DNA from: Candidatus Dojkabacteria bacterium UBA5209 | GTDB taxonomy: Bacteria; Patescibacteriota; Dojkabacteria; SC72 | Direction: 5' to 3' | Assembly (NCBI GenBank): GCA_002412645.1 | Contig: DHVL01000015.1 | Location: 3,460 to 16,102, forward strand | Length of the DNA: 12,643 nucleotides | Shown here: in pieces, positions 7,551 through 12,643 of the stretch | Layout: each line of letters starts with the position of its first letter | Position numbering within the stretch: the stretch's first letter is position 1 | Program-made: the position numbers and the translations under genes | Notes under the pieces: generated by a model | Told to the model about the DNA's origin: nothing | What the model saw: only the letters and a program-made list of their open reading frames with translations | The model's database searches: none

Positions 7551-8535
7551 CAATTTTTTCTAAATCCTTTTTAATTTTTTTAGCTAAATGATATGCAAAA
7601 TTGACAGGAACAGCATTTCCTATCATCTTATAACCTTGTGCAACATTCTCATAGTCAAATATAAAATCGTCTGGAAATGTTTGTATTCTTGCACACTCTC
7701 TAACAGATAACCTCCGATATGGTTTTGGACTATTAGGGTCAAAGATTCTTTTATCTTTCTCTACAAACAGCATCTTATTAGCTTGAGGATGAATTGGTGC
7801 ATGACGAGCACCAGCTTGAATTGTAAAAGATTGCTCATCCCAACTTCTTACTCTATTTCGAGACATATACATAGAAGAATAATCCCCAATATAATATTCG
7901 TGATTAGGATACTTTAGATTCTTTGTGTTTTTATAGTTTTTTTGAAGTGCAGGAACAGCAGACCCATCTAAATCCTTAATTGAATCTTCCAAAGTAAGTT
8001 TAGGTTTAATTGGATTTGCGGGTATAAATTTAATACCTAAATCTTCTCTATATCCAACGATAATAACTCTTTTTCTATCCTGAGGGACACTGTAATCAGA
8101 AGCGTTTAGTAAATTAAAGGTTACTCTATATCCAATATCCTCAAAACTCTTTATTATTGTTTCAAAAGCATTTGAGTGTCTTTTATGTAAAATCCCAGAG
8201 ACATTCTCGGCCAGGAAAAACTTTGGTTTCTTATCTTCGATAATCCTGACATACTCAAAGAAAAGCTGTCCTCTTTTATCCTTAATCCCTCTTTTAGAAC
8301 CTGCCTCACTCCAGCTTTGACAAGGAGGACCACCTATAATTCCATCGGCAGAGGGAATATCTTTAGAAGATACTTTCCTAACATCATTTTTATCAAGTTT
8401 AGCAGTAGGAAAATTTCTTTCAAATGTTGACCAAATGTTTTTATCAAATTCATTTGCCCAAATAATTTTGAAACCTGCTTTTTCGAAGCCGAGGTCAAGA
8501 CCACCACAACCTGAATATAAGGAAACTAGTTTCAT
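7543..8535 (-). CDS. DNA cytosine-5 methyltransferase, predicted GGCC-specific (NgoPII/HaeIII type)
   Basis: A 330-aa C5 methyltransferase with all the main motifs in order: motif I LYSGCGGLDLGF (6-17, S-adenosylmethionine binding), motif IV GGPPCQSWSEAG with catalytic Cys72, motif VI ENVSG (110-114), motif VIII QDRKRV (152-157), motif IX RRLSVRECARIQTFP (about 274-288), and motif X GNAVPV (306-311). The target-recognition region (about 200-265), with MSRNRVRSWDEQSFTIQAGARHAPIHPQ split over 224-251, closely resembles M.NgoPII as I recall it. GGCC specificity is therefore predicted and fits the neighbouring endonuclease. It starts within the endonuclease stop (ATGA overlap) and runs into the recombinase start. 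It would protect host and element DNA from the linked nuclease. Confidence 0.95.
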   Translation of the reverse strand: MKLVSLYSGCGGLDLGFEKAGFKIIWANEFDKNIWSTFERNFPTAKLDKNDVRKVSSKDIPSADGIIGGPPCQSWSEAGSKRGIKDKRGQLFFEYVRIIEDKKPKFFLAENVSGILHKRHSNAFETIIKSFEDIGYRVTFNLLNASDYSVPQDRKRVIIVGYREDLGIKFIPANPIKPKLTLEDSIKDLDGSAVPALQKNYKNTKNLKYPNHEYYIGDYSSMYMSRNRVRSWDEQSFTIQAGARHAPIHPQANKMLFVEKDKRIFDPNSPKPYRRLSVRECARIQTFPDDFIFDYENVAQGYKMIGNAVPVNFAYHLAKKIKKDLEKIDE

Positions 8536-9377
8536 TTTAGAAGTAGCAATAATTTAGATTCTATCAACTGTGCTGGGTTATCAGGGTTCTTTACCATAAC
8601 ATCCAAAATCTCAAATTTGTTATCTATAAGACTCTCAAGTGATGTCCTATCTTCTGAAGAAAATGAGTTGTATTTTTCTAATCTCATCAATGCAAAAGCA
8701 AATATGTCTTGCATATTCATATCTAGAAATAGATAGTCATATACTTTTATTGGATTTTCAATATGCCACATACCTCTAACCCTAAGGTTTGTAATTCCTA
8801 GTGGGTCAACTTTATGCACTTTTCCAAGTTCCTTTGTTTCAACAAACTCTATATCTTCTATTAGTTCAACATTTGTCTTAATTGTATTCGCGACCCTTTT
8901 ATAAACCTCTTCTGAAGCTGAATATAGGTCACCATAGACAAAAGATAGATACCTTATGTCATGAGAATCATCCAATGACCCTATTACATATAACATATCT
9001 TTTTCATCCCATTCCTCAGCATTTCGGCATTCATTCGTTACGAAATGGCTATCTGATTTCAAAATTTGCTTAGGGTAACTACTGTTTAACGCAATCTGTG
9101 AAGATATGGACTGTATTTTTTTGACCTCAATCGCATCGCCATCTCTAATCATAATATCAGGAGGGTTATTCTTATTTCCTAAGAAAGAAAAAACTTCTTC
9201 ATACTTAAGTAATTTTTCTTGTTCGGAAAGATGTGAGTCAATATTAGCAAAAACATCTTTAATAAAGACCTCAAGTCCTTCCCCTACATTGTTTATTCGG
9301 TTAGAACCCATATAAGAATCTTCGACAAATGCTTCTTTCTTGTCAACGATATTACCAAATGCAGTTAATATATTCAC
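8532..9377 (-). CDS. Type II restriction endonuclease, NgoPII family (predicted GGCC)
   Basis: A 281-aa endonuclease. The PD-(D/E)XK core is visible as NPPDIMIRDGDAIEVKK, with Asp74, Glu84 and Lys86 as the likely metal-binding and catalytic residues. Other family-like segments are ALNSSYPK (97-103), CRNAEEW (117-123), and VDPLGITNLRVRGMWHIENP near residue 190-210. The match in order and wording to R.NgoPII from memory is strong, so the recognition site is predicted as GGCC; this needs a database alignment. Start is GTG 9377, giving the N-terminus MNILTAF. The gene precedes its methyltransferase, with a 4-bp ATGA overlap and a TGA stop. A weak promoter-like pair lies in the 46-bp gap upstream. 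Confidence 0.92.
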   Translation of the reverse strand: MNILTAFGNIVDKKEAFVEDSYMGSNRINNVGEGLEVFIKDVFANIDSHLSEQEKLLKYEEVFSFLGNKNNPPDIMIRDGDAIEVKKIQSISSQIALNSSYPKQILKSDSHFVTNECRNAEEWDEKDMLYVIGSLDDSHDIRYLSFVYGDLYSASEEVYKRVANTIKTNVELIEDIEFVETKELGKVHKVDPLGITNLRVRGMWHIENPIKVYDYLFLDMNMQDIFAFALMRLEKYNSFSSEDRTSLESLIDNKFEILDVMVKNPDNPAQLIESKLLLLLK

Positions 9378-9407
9378 AATTTTTATAGCTTAATTTATGT
9401 AATAGAT

Positions 9408-9434
9408 TTTATACTTGAATCGCTTACATCTCAA
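9408..9434 (-). promoter_or_regulatory. Possible internal promoter for the restriction-modification genes
   Basis: On the minus strand TTGAGA (9434-9429) and TATAAA (9413-9408) are separated by only 15 bp, below the preferred 17. It overlaps the end of the rep gene and would start transcripts about 25-30 nt before the GTG at 9377. It is weak evidence; read-through from the rep operon is equally likely. Confidence 0.25.
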
Positions 9435-10587
9435 GTTCAGAATTCTTAAATTTATGAACTATTGTCTCAAATCTTGATAATTGTTTGTTTATTTCCCGTA
9501 TCATAAAATCCTTTTCTATATCTGAATCATCTAGTTTATCAAGTAAGTCTCTTTTCCTTGTCCATTTATATGAGTTCTTCTTCCCATTCCAATCCATTAA
9601 AGCCCTTAAACCACTAATACCAACATCTTTAATCATTGAGTTTATGAAGAAAATATTTATCAATTCAGCATCCTTAAGAGTAGGGTTCTCAGTCCTCAAT
9701 CTACTAAAATACTCAAAGTTTGTTTCTTCTTTCCAAGATATCATTAGGTATCTATCCTTTATTTGGTTCCAATATCCTAATATCATCTTCTTCGCTGTTT
9801 CTTTACTAAATAAATTCACAAAAGTTAGTTCCTTATTTAACAAAAACTCTGAATCATACCTTTTTAGCATTTGTCTAAGACTTCTTCCACTACCCAATCT
9901 AAACTCAAACCTCAGAATAGATAGAGTAGGGCTCAATTCATCTAATAAGTTAAATTGGACATAGGAATCTTTCTCTATTGATTTGCTCTCTGATTTCTTT
10001 GCTTGTTCTAGCTCTTTTACTTTGTCATAAATTACAAATTCCCACTCTTTAGCGTGTATATGTAATATTTGACCACCATTCTTAAAACTCACACTTTTTA
10101 TGTCTAGCATCTGATTACAATCAACTGCTTTTGCTAATTGATTAAGCACAACTGGGCAAGACAAACCTTTTGGTAAAATAAGGTTTTTAGAAAAATGTAT
10201 TGCTGATACTCTTGAGTTTCTTATCCTGTCTTCAGATATGTCTACTTGCATGTATGCAAGCTTCTGTTTTAATTGCAAAACAATTGAATTAAAATCGCCA
10301 TCTGAAACTTCTTGAAAATTATTTCCAAAAAGCAATTTAGGTATAGAAAATTCAATTCTTAGCTCTGTATGAAAACCATCATTTACTCTCTTTATTAGGG
10401 TAAGTCTTGGAACATATATCTTACAAGCTTTTTCCGTTGAAGTAGGGTTTCTTTTAGTATTGAAGTATCCATTAGGTAATCTTCTAAAAGGAGCTTCCCA
10501 AATACCATCTAACGAATCGGTAAAAATGTTCAAATTCTTGAAATCATCTCTTTTACAAGGTATCGATAAGGCTACTGTATCTATCAT
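9424..10587 (-). CDS. Rolling-circle replication initiator, phage/plasmid II/X family
   Basis: A 387-aa protein that I place in the phage/plasmid replication protein II/X family, whose type member is gpII of filamentous phage f1/M13. That protein nicks the double-stranded origin and stays with the 5' end to start rolling-circle synthesis. Shared landmarks in order: N-terminal MIDTVALSIP (f1 MIDMLVLRLP), CKIYVP, FSIPKLLFGNNFQEVSDGD (f1 ASPAKVLQGHNVFGTTD), RVSAIHFSKN (f1 RIDATFSARA), a helix-rich middle with FVIYDKVKELEQ, and ILRFEFRLGSGRSL (f1 LVRFEARIKTRYL). The catalytic tyrosine cannot be assigned with certainty; the YDK tyrosine is one candidate. It overlaps the spoVG-like gene by 35 bp. 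The last 40 residues are charged and may be a regulatory tail. Confidence 0.82.
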   Translation of the reverse strand: MIDTVALSIPCKRDDFKNLNIFTDSLDGIWEAPFRRLPNGYFNTKRNPTSTEKACKIYVPRLTLIKRVNDGFHTELRIEFSIPKLLFGNNFQEVSDGDFNSIVLQLKQKLAYMQVDISEDRIRNSRVSAIHFSKNLILPKGLSCPVVLNQLAKAVDCNQMLDIKSVSFKNGGQILHIHAKEWEFVIYDKVKELEQAKKSESKSIEKDSYVQFNLLDELSPTLSILRFEFRLGSGRSLRQMLKRYDSEFLLNKELTFVNLFSKETAKKMILGYWNQIKDRYLMISWKEETNFEYFSRLRTENPTLKDAELINIFFINSMIKDVGISGLRALMDWNGKKNSYKWTRKRDLLDKLDDSDIEKDFMIREINKQLSRFETIVHKFKNSELEM

Positions 10588-10846
10588 CGTATTTCACTAC
10601 TTCTTTCAATTTATTTATTATTGCTTTAGACATTTCATCACCTGCTTCCTTATTGATAGGGTAGAAGATATTAAACTGTTCTTCACCGACTATTCGAGTA
10701 GGGTAACTTAATCTATATTCACCATTTAGGGTCTGCATTATCCCAATGGAGCCAAGATAGAAGTTGTCATCTACAACCACGCTAGCGAAGCCCACAAGCC
10801 CCCCAGATGGCTTTACAAGGTCGATATGTATCTCACTAATCTTCAT
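10553..10846 (-). CDS. spoVG: SpoVG-family nucleic-acid-binding protein
   Basis: A 97-aa protein with the SpoVG pattern: a first strand MKISEIHIDLV, then GLVGFASVVVDDNFYLGSIGIM (split over residues 16-37), a glycine turn, YRLSYPTR (f. VAMPSKR in Bacillus), FNIFYPINKEAGDEM, and a final helix. Family members bind DNA or RNA and act as regulators; outside sporulating bacteria they are often found on phages and plasmids. The C-terminal segment after residue 85 (VKYDDRYSSLIDTL) is longer than in typical 84- to 97-aa members and is written over the start of rep in another frame. It begins 4 bp after the 49-aa small ORF. It may control rep or copy number, but that is inferred from position only. Confidence 0.85.
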   Translation of the reverse strand: MKISEIHIDLVKPSGGLVGFASVVVDDNFYLGSIGIMQTLNGEYRLSYPTRIVGEEQFNIFYPINKEAGDEMSKAIINKLKEVVKYDDRYSSLIDTL

Positions 10847-10850
10847 ACTG

Positions 10851-11000
10851 TTACTTATTAGAATTTATTTCTGCTTCAGCTTCAGAAAGTAGAAAACAAA
10901 ATCTAACAAGTCTATTAAAAGACTCATCAATTTGTGTTTGAGAAGAATTATTCCTCTTAATCACTTTTTTAATACTTTTTACTTTCTTTATTGAAGTCAT
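10851..11000 (-). CDS. 49-aa basic small protein upstream of spoVG
   Basis: A short reading frame ATG 11000 to TAA 10851. The N-terminal third is very basic (MTSIKKVKSIKKVIKRNN), followed by a Ser/Gln linker and a short amphipathic helix FNRLVRFCFLLSEAEAEI. The stop lies 4 bp before the spoVG start and the reading frame fills nearly the whole gap, which supports a real gene. The repeat-rich region 11003-11090 lies immediately upstream. The positive charge suggests nucleic-acid binding; it could be a small regulator of replication or a leader peptide gene. No family is recognised. Confidence 0.6.
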   Translation of the reverse strand: MTSIKKVKSIKKVIKRNNSSQTQIDESFNRLVRFCFLLSEAEAEINSNK

Positions 11001-11002
11001 AC

Positions 11003-11015
11003 CCGACTATATCGG
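11003..11015. promoter_or_regulatory. Small palindrome upstream of the 49-aa gene
   Basis: CCGA-CTATA-TCGG, a 4-bp inverted repeat with a 5-bp centre, ends 2 bp before the start codon of the 49-aa gene. The minus strand also contains the TATAGT-like sequence within it. It could be an operator that covers the translation start region of the spoVG-rep operon. The arms are short, so chance is possible. Confidence 0.3.
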
Positions 11016-11031
11016 ATAATGCTTAAAGAAT

Positions 11032-11091
11032 CGTTGTAGTATGGGTATTTATGGGTAAATAGGATTGTATAGGGCTACAAACCTACAAACG
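11032..11091. repeat. Cluster of direct and inverted repeats (candidate origin or operator)
   Basis: Within 60 bp there are two tandem CTACAAAC units (11075-11082 and 11083-11090), two ATGGGTA units exactly 10 bp apart (11041-11047 and 11051-11057), and CGTTGTAG (11032-11039), which is nearly the reverse complement of CTACAAACG (11083-11091) and could form an imperfect long-looped hairpin. The cluster sits in the largest gap of the element, just upstream of the small ORF, spoVG and rep. This is where a rolling-circle double-strand origin or an iteron-like binding site would be expected. No nick site can be assigned. Confidence 0.45.
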
Positions 11092-11814
11092 AAGATATTT
11101 AATGTTTAGGTTGCTCAAATCTTCCTTCGATACAGAGGTCTTTTTAAGACAAATACTCGTTTTGCTAACGGATAAAAATACTTTCCTAATATCTTTCTTG
11201 AAACCAAGCTGTTCTGCAATTTTATTCAAGTCTTTCTTCAAAGGTTGTTTTAATGCTTTCTCCAAATCTTTTCTAGTTAAAACCTTCCCTATATTCTTAA
11301 ATAATTCCTCACAAACAATATCATTTTCTGAATTAAAATCAGGATTTGCTAACAAAATAATATTATTAAGTATGAGTTCTCTGTTTTTATATTCAAGAGT
11401 CAAACCCTCATTGCTCAAATCAATATCACTACTAATAGACTTTTCTTCAATATTATAGTTAATCATACCCTTATTGTATTCCAGATAACCATTAAAATAT
11501 CTACCAAATGCTCTATTATTTATCCTAATAACAAATTCGTATTCTTTGTCATAATAAAATTTTTGCATCTCACCTCCATTAGCAGAATTAGCATAGTCTT
11601 TATGAGACACATCTGCTTCAGAAACTATCTCTATAAGCTCTAATTCCTCTGCAATCTTATGCAATGCACCCTTTACATACTTCAAATCTACATCATACAA
11701 TCCACTATTTTCATCCATTGAAAAACGAGCTTCTGCACCACTTGGAGTGATATATGTCAGATTCTCAATTTTTTGCAATAAAAGTTCAAATATCTCTTTT
11801 TCGTTGTAATACAA
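11083..11814 (-). CDS. Hypothetical protein with possible C-terminal winged helix
   Basis: A 243-aa protein starting at TTG 11814 (the next Met is residue 33). It begins 17 bp after the upstream gene's stop, so coupled translation is plausible. The N-terminal part (1-65) is helical and acidic; the middle (85-150) looks beta-rich, with Tyr and Asn abundant. The C-terminal 90 residues read NDIVCEELFKNIGKVLTRKDLEKAL, then KKDLNKIAEQLG and strand-like KVFLSVSKTSICLKK, split over about 164-225. The phrase LFKNIGKVLTRKDL resembles the winged-helix domain of OmpR-type regulators, so DNA binding is possible. The stop TAG lies in the repeat cluster. I do not recognise the family; a regulator of the element is a guess. 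Confidence 0.7.
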   Translation of the reverse strand: MYYNEKEIFELLLQKIENLTYITPSGAEARFSMDENSGLYDVDLKYVKGALHKIAEELELIEIVSEADVSHKDYANSANGGEMQKFYYDKEYEFVIRINNRAFGRYFNGYLEYNKGMINYNIEEKSISSDIDLSNEGLTLEYKNRELILNNIILLANPDFNSENDIVCEELFKNIGKVLTRKDLEKALKQPLKKDLNKIAEQLGFKKDIRKVFLSVSKTSICLKKTSVSKEDLSNLNIKYLRL

Positions 11815-11831
11815 TAATCTAATATAAAAAA

Positions 11832-12491
11832 TTAAAAGTTCTTAGGCATCGAATCTGGATGTGCCACCTTCCATATAGTTTGTAGCAAGAAGTCATTTCC
11901 ATTATCGTCGGTATGATACATCGCAATTTCTTTATACGGGTCAAAAGCATTCATACCATATTGGGAACAGAGAAGTATTCCTAATGCAACAACCGAAAAT
12001 ATTGCGTTTTCAAGATTAGCGAGCTCAAAATTCTTTTCTCGATTATGCTTAACACTATTATATATTTGATACCAATGTTCCAAATTAGCACCTTTATAAT
12101 TGTTTTGAACATCATCATATGTATTGCATCCAGTCCACATCATAAATGGACTAACATTAGACCCAGTCAAACCTGGAGTCGACCAGTCGTTAAGCAATGG
12201 GGAAGAGAAACAGTAATCAAATAATTCAAACTCTTTTACTACTTCAAAATAGTCTACAATATTAGTATGTTCTAGCTGAGCTTCAGTAAAACCGTTTTCT
12301 AAAAGAATTTGCTTACAAATATTTTCAAACTCTGTTCCTGCTCTTAAAATTATCTCGTAATATCTATGAGAATAGGTTTTACTATTTTGGACAACAGGCT
12401 CAACATAATCAAATGTCTTGATTAAATCTTGTTCTAATAGCTGATACGCTTTGCAATTGCTAAACTTTCTAGTTACATCTAAATGGTTCAC
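11832..12491 (-). CDS. HEPN-like hypothetical protein, possible defence or toxin function
   Basis: A 219-aa protein from GTG 12491. Two helical blocks stand out: YYEIILRAGTEFENICKQIL (about 44-63) and WYQIYNSVKHNREKNFELA (140-158) followed by a hydrophobic helix NAIFSVVALGILL. The order, a helix with R-x-x-x-E and then a Y-N-x-x-K-H-x-R segment, recalls HEPN-like all-helical proteins common in defence islands and abortive infection systems. The canonical RNase motif R-x(4-6)-H is not clearly present, so nuclease activity cannot be claimed. The middle region (95-135) is Trp/Gly/Asn-rich and unique. It is the first gene of the leftward operon and has an extended -10 promoter directly upstream, suggesting a nearly leaderless mRNA. 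Confidence 0.72.
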   Translation of the reverse strand: MNHLDVTRKFSNCKAYQLLEQDLIKTFDYVEPVVQNSKTYSHRYYEIILRAGTEFENICKQILLENGFTEAQLEHTNIVDYFEVVKEFELFDYCFSSPLLNDWSTPGLTGSNVSPFMMWTGCNTYDDVQNNYKGANLEHWYQIYNSVKHNREKNFELANLENAIFSVVALGILLCSQYGMNAFDPYKEIAMYHTDDNGNDFLLQTIWKVAHPDSMPKNF

Positions 12492-12499
12492 GATGGGTA

Positions 12500-12508
12500 A
12501 TTATATCA
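12500..12508 (-). promoter_or_regulatory. Extended -10 promoter of the leftward element operon
   Basis: Minus-strand TGA-TATAAT (12508-12500): a perfect -10 with the TGn extension. The -10 ends 8 nt before the GTG at 12491, so the transcript would start at or next to the first codon. A consensus TTGACA (12522-12517) is only 11 bp upstream of the -10, too close for a -35 partner; the TTAGTT at the correct distance is poor. The extended -10 probably suffices. Confidence 0.55.
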
Positions 12509-12605
12509 TTAAACAATGTCAAAACTAACACCTGTAATACAATCATTGAAATATCTAAAAGTATATCTAATAGATTCTATAGTCCTTCTATCAAGGTTCA
12601 TAATT

Positions 12606-12643
12606 ATGTCCACTAACGCACCCCACCAACAATACCCCATAGT
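12606..12643 (+). CDS. Possible start of a rightward gene cut by the window edge
   Basis: ATG 12606 opens a frame MSTNAPHQQYPIV that runs to the last base. An AAGG ribosome-binding-like site (12593-12596) lies 9 nt upstream, one of the few in the window. The same frame is open back to an ATG at 12516 but lacks a ribosome site there. Base composition becomes richer in C from 12606, which favours real coding. The product cannot be judged from 12 residues. It could be an element gene or the first chromosomal gene past the element. Confidence 0.3.
   Translation, partial: MSTNAPHQQYPI

Larger units (their letters stand above)
6051..12491 (-). mobile_element. Integrative element with serine recombinase, II/X Rep and restriction-modification (right end undefined)
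   Basis: Eight consecutive minus-strand genes begin at tRNA-His and include mobility (large serine recombinase), autonomous replication (II/X-family Rep), and a GGCC-type restriction-modification pair. They are separated from the chromosomal-looking genes by an intact tRNA. Several genes overlap, which indicates polycistronic transcription. The left boundary is set by the recombinase stop inside the tRNA. The right boundary is given only as the start of the last minus-strand gene; the true end may lie beyond the window. No conjugation, Zot-like or coat genes are seen. Confidence 0.7.

Noticed and set aside
349..8212. Apparent scarcity of GGCC: only three sites by eye (349, 358 and 8209)
   Set aside because: At this base composition only about seven are expected, so three is not a convincing depletion. 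Two of the sites belong to one terminator hairpin.
9485..9964. 159-aa plus-strand reading frame
   Set aside because: It lies wholly inside the minus-strand rep gene, has Phe/Ser-rich composition typical of an antisense shadow, and has no promoter or ribosome site.
11102..11458. 118-aa plus-strand reading frame
   Set aside because: It is antisense to the 243-aa hypothetical gene, again Phe/Ser/Lys-rich, with no supporting signals.
12608..12627. Weak similarity to the tRNA-His 3' end (GTCC and CACCCCA in the same spacing, 13 of 20 positions) as a possible attR
   Set aside because: Too many mismatches, CACCCCA also occurs near 455 in the ABC transporter gene, and the segment may be coding. It is not enough to call the right end of the element.
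1..12643. CRISPR array or cas genes
   Set aside because: No regularly spaced repeats of 20 bases or more and no Cas-like proteins were seen on either strand.

Overview
The window is AT-rich DNA, roughly one third G+C by eye, from a bacterium with compact gene packing. Predicted 5' leaders are short or absent, Shine-Dalgarno sites are weak or missing, and most host genes end in TAA. Together with the protein families present, this suggests a Patescibacteria/CPR lineage such as a Parcubacteria-like group. That assignment is inference: the window holds no rRNA or ribosomal protein to confirm it. TGA is used as a stop (restriction endonuclease gene), so there is no sign of TGA recoding.

Left half (1-6062), chromosomal backbone. 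It starts with the 3' part of a coiled-coil protein gene and its rho-independent terminator. On the minus strand follow an ABC exporter and an AlkD-type DNA glycosylase. Divergent from alkD is a plus-strand series: an M16 zinc protease with a hypothetical gene behind it, an FNR-type flavin oxidoreductase with its own strong promoter, and a small membrane-anchored protein. A complete tRNA-His gene with encoded CCA, a perfect TATAAT box and a 17-bp spacer closes this half.

Right half (6051-12491), a probable integrative mobile element. All its recognisable genes lie on the minus strand and are tightly packed. In transcription order they are: a protein with HEPN-like features, a hypothetical protein with a possible winged helix, a repeat-rich intergenic stretch, a 49-aa basic small ORF, a SpoVG-family protein, a II/X-family (filamentous-phage gpII-like) rolling-circle replication initiator, an NgoPII-type restriction endonuclease, its cytosine-5 methyltransferase (predicted GGCC specificity), and a large serine recombinase. 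The recombinase stop codon lies inside the 3' end of tRNA-His, which makes the tRNA the likely integration site. The right junction was not found. The last 150 bases hold the extended -10 promoter of the leftward genes and possibly the start of a rightward gene cut by the window edge.

How it may work together: the serine recombinase would integrate and excise the element, the II/X Rep would replicate the circular form from an origin probably near the repeats at 11003-11090, SpoVG and the small basic protein could regulate or bind DNA, and the restriction-modification pair would defend or addict the host. No Zot-type ATPase or coat gene is visible, so in this window the element looks more like an integrative plasmid or satellite than a complete inovirus.
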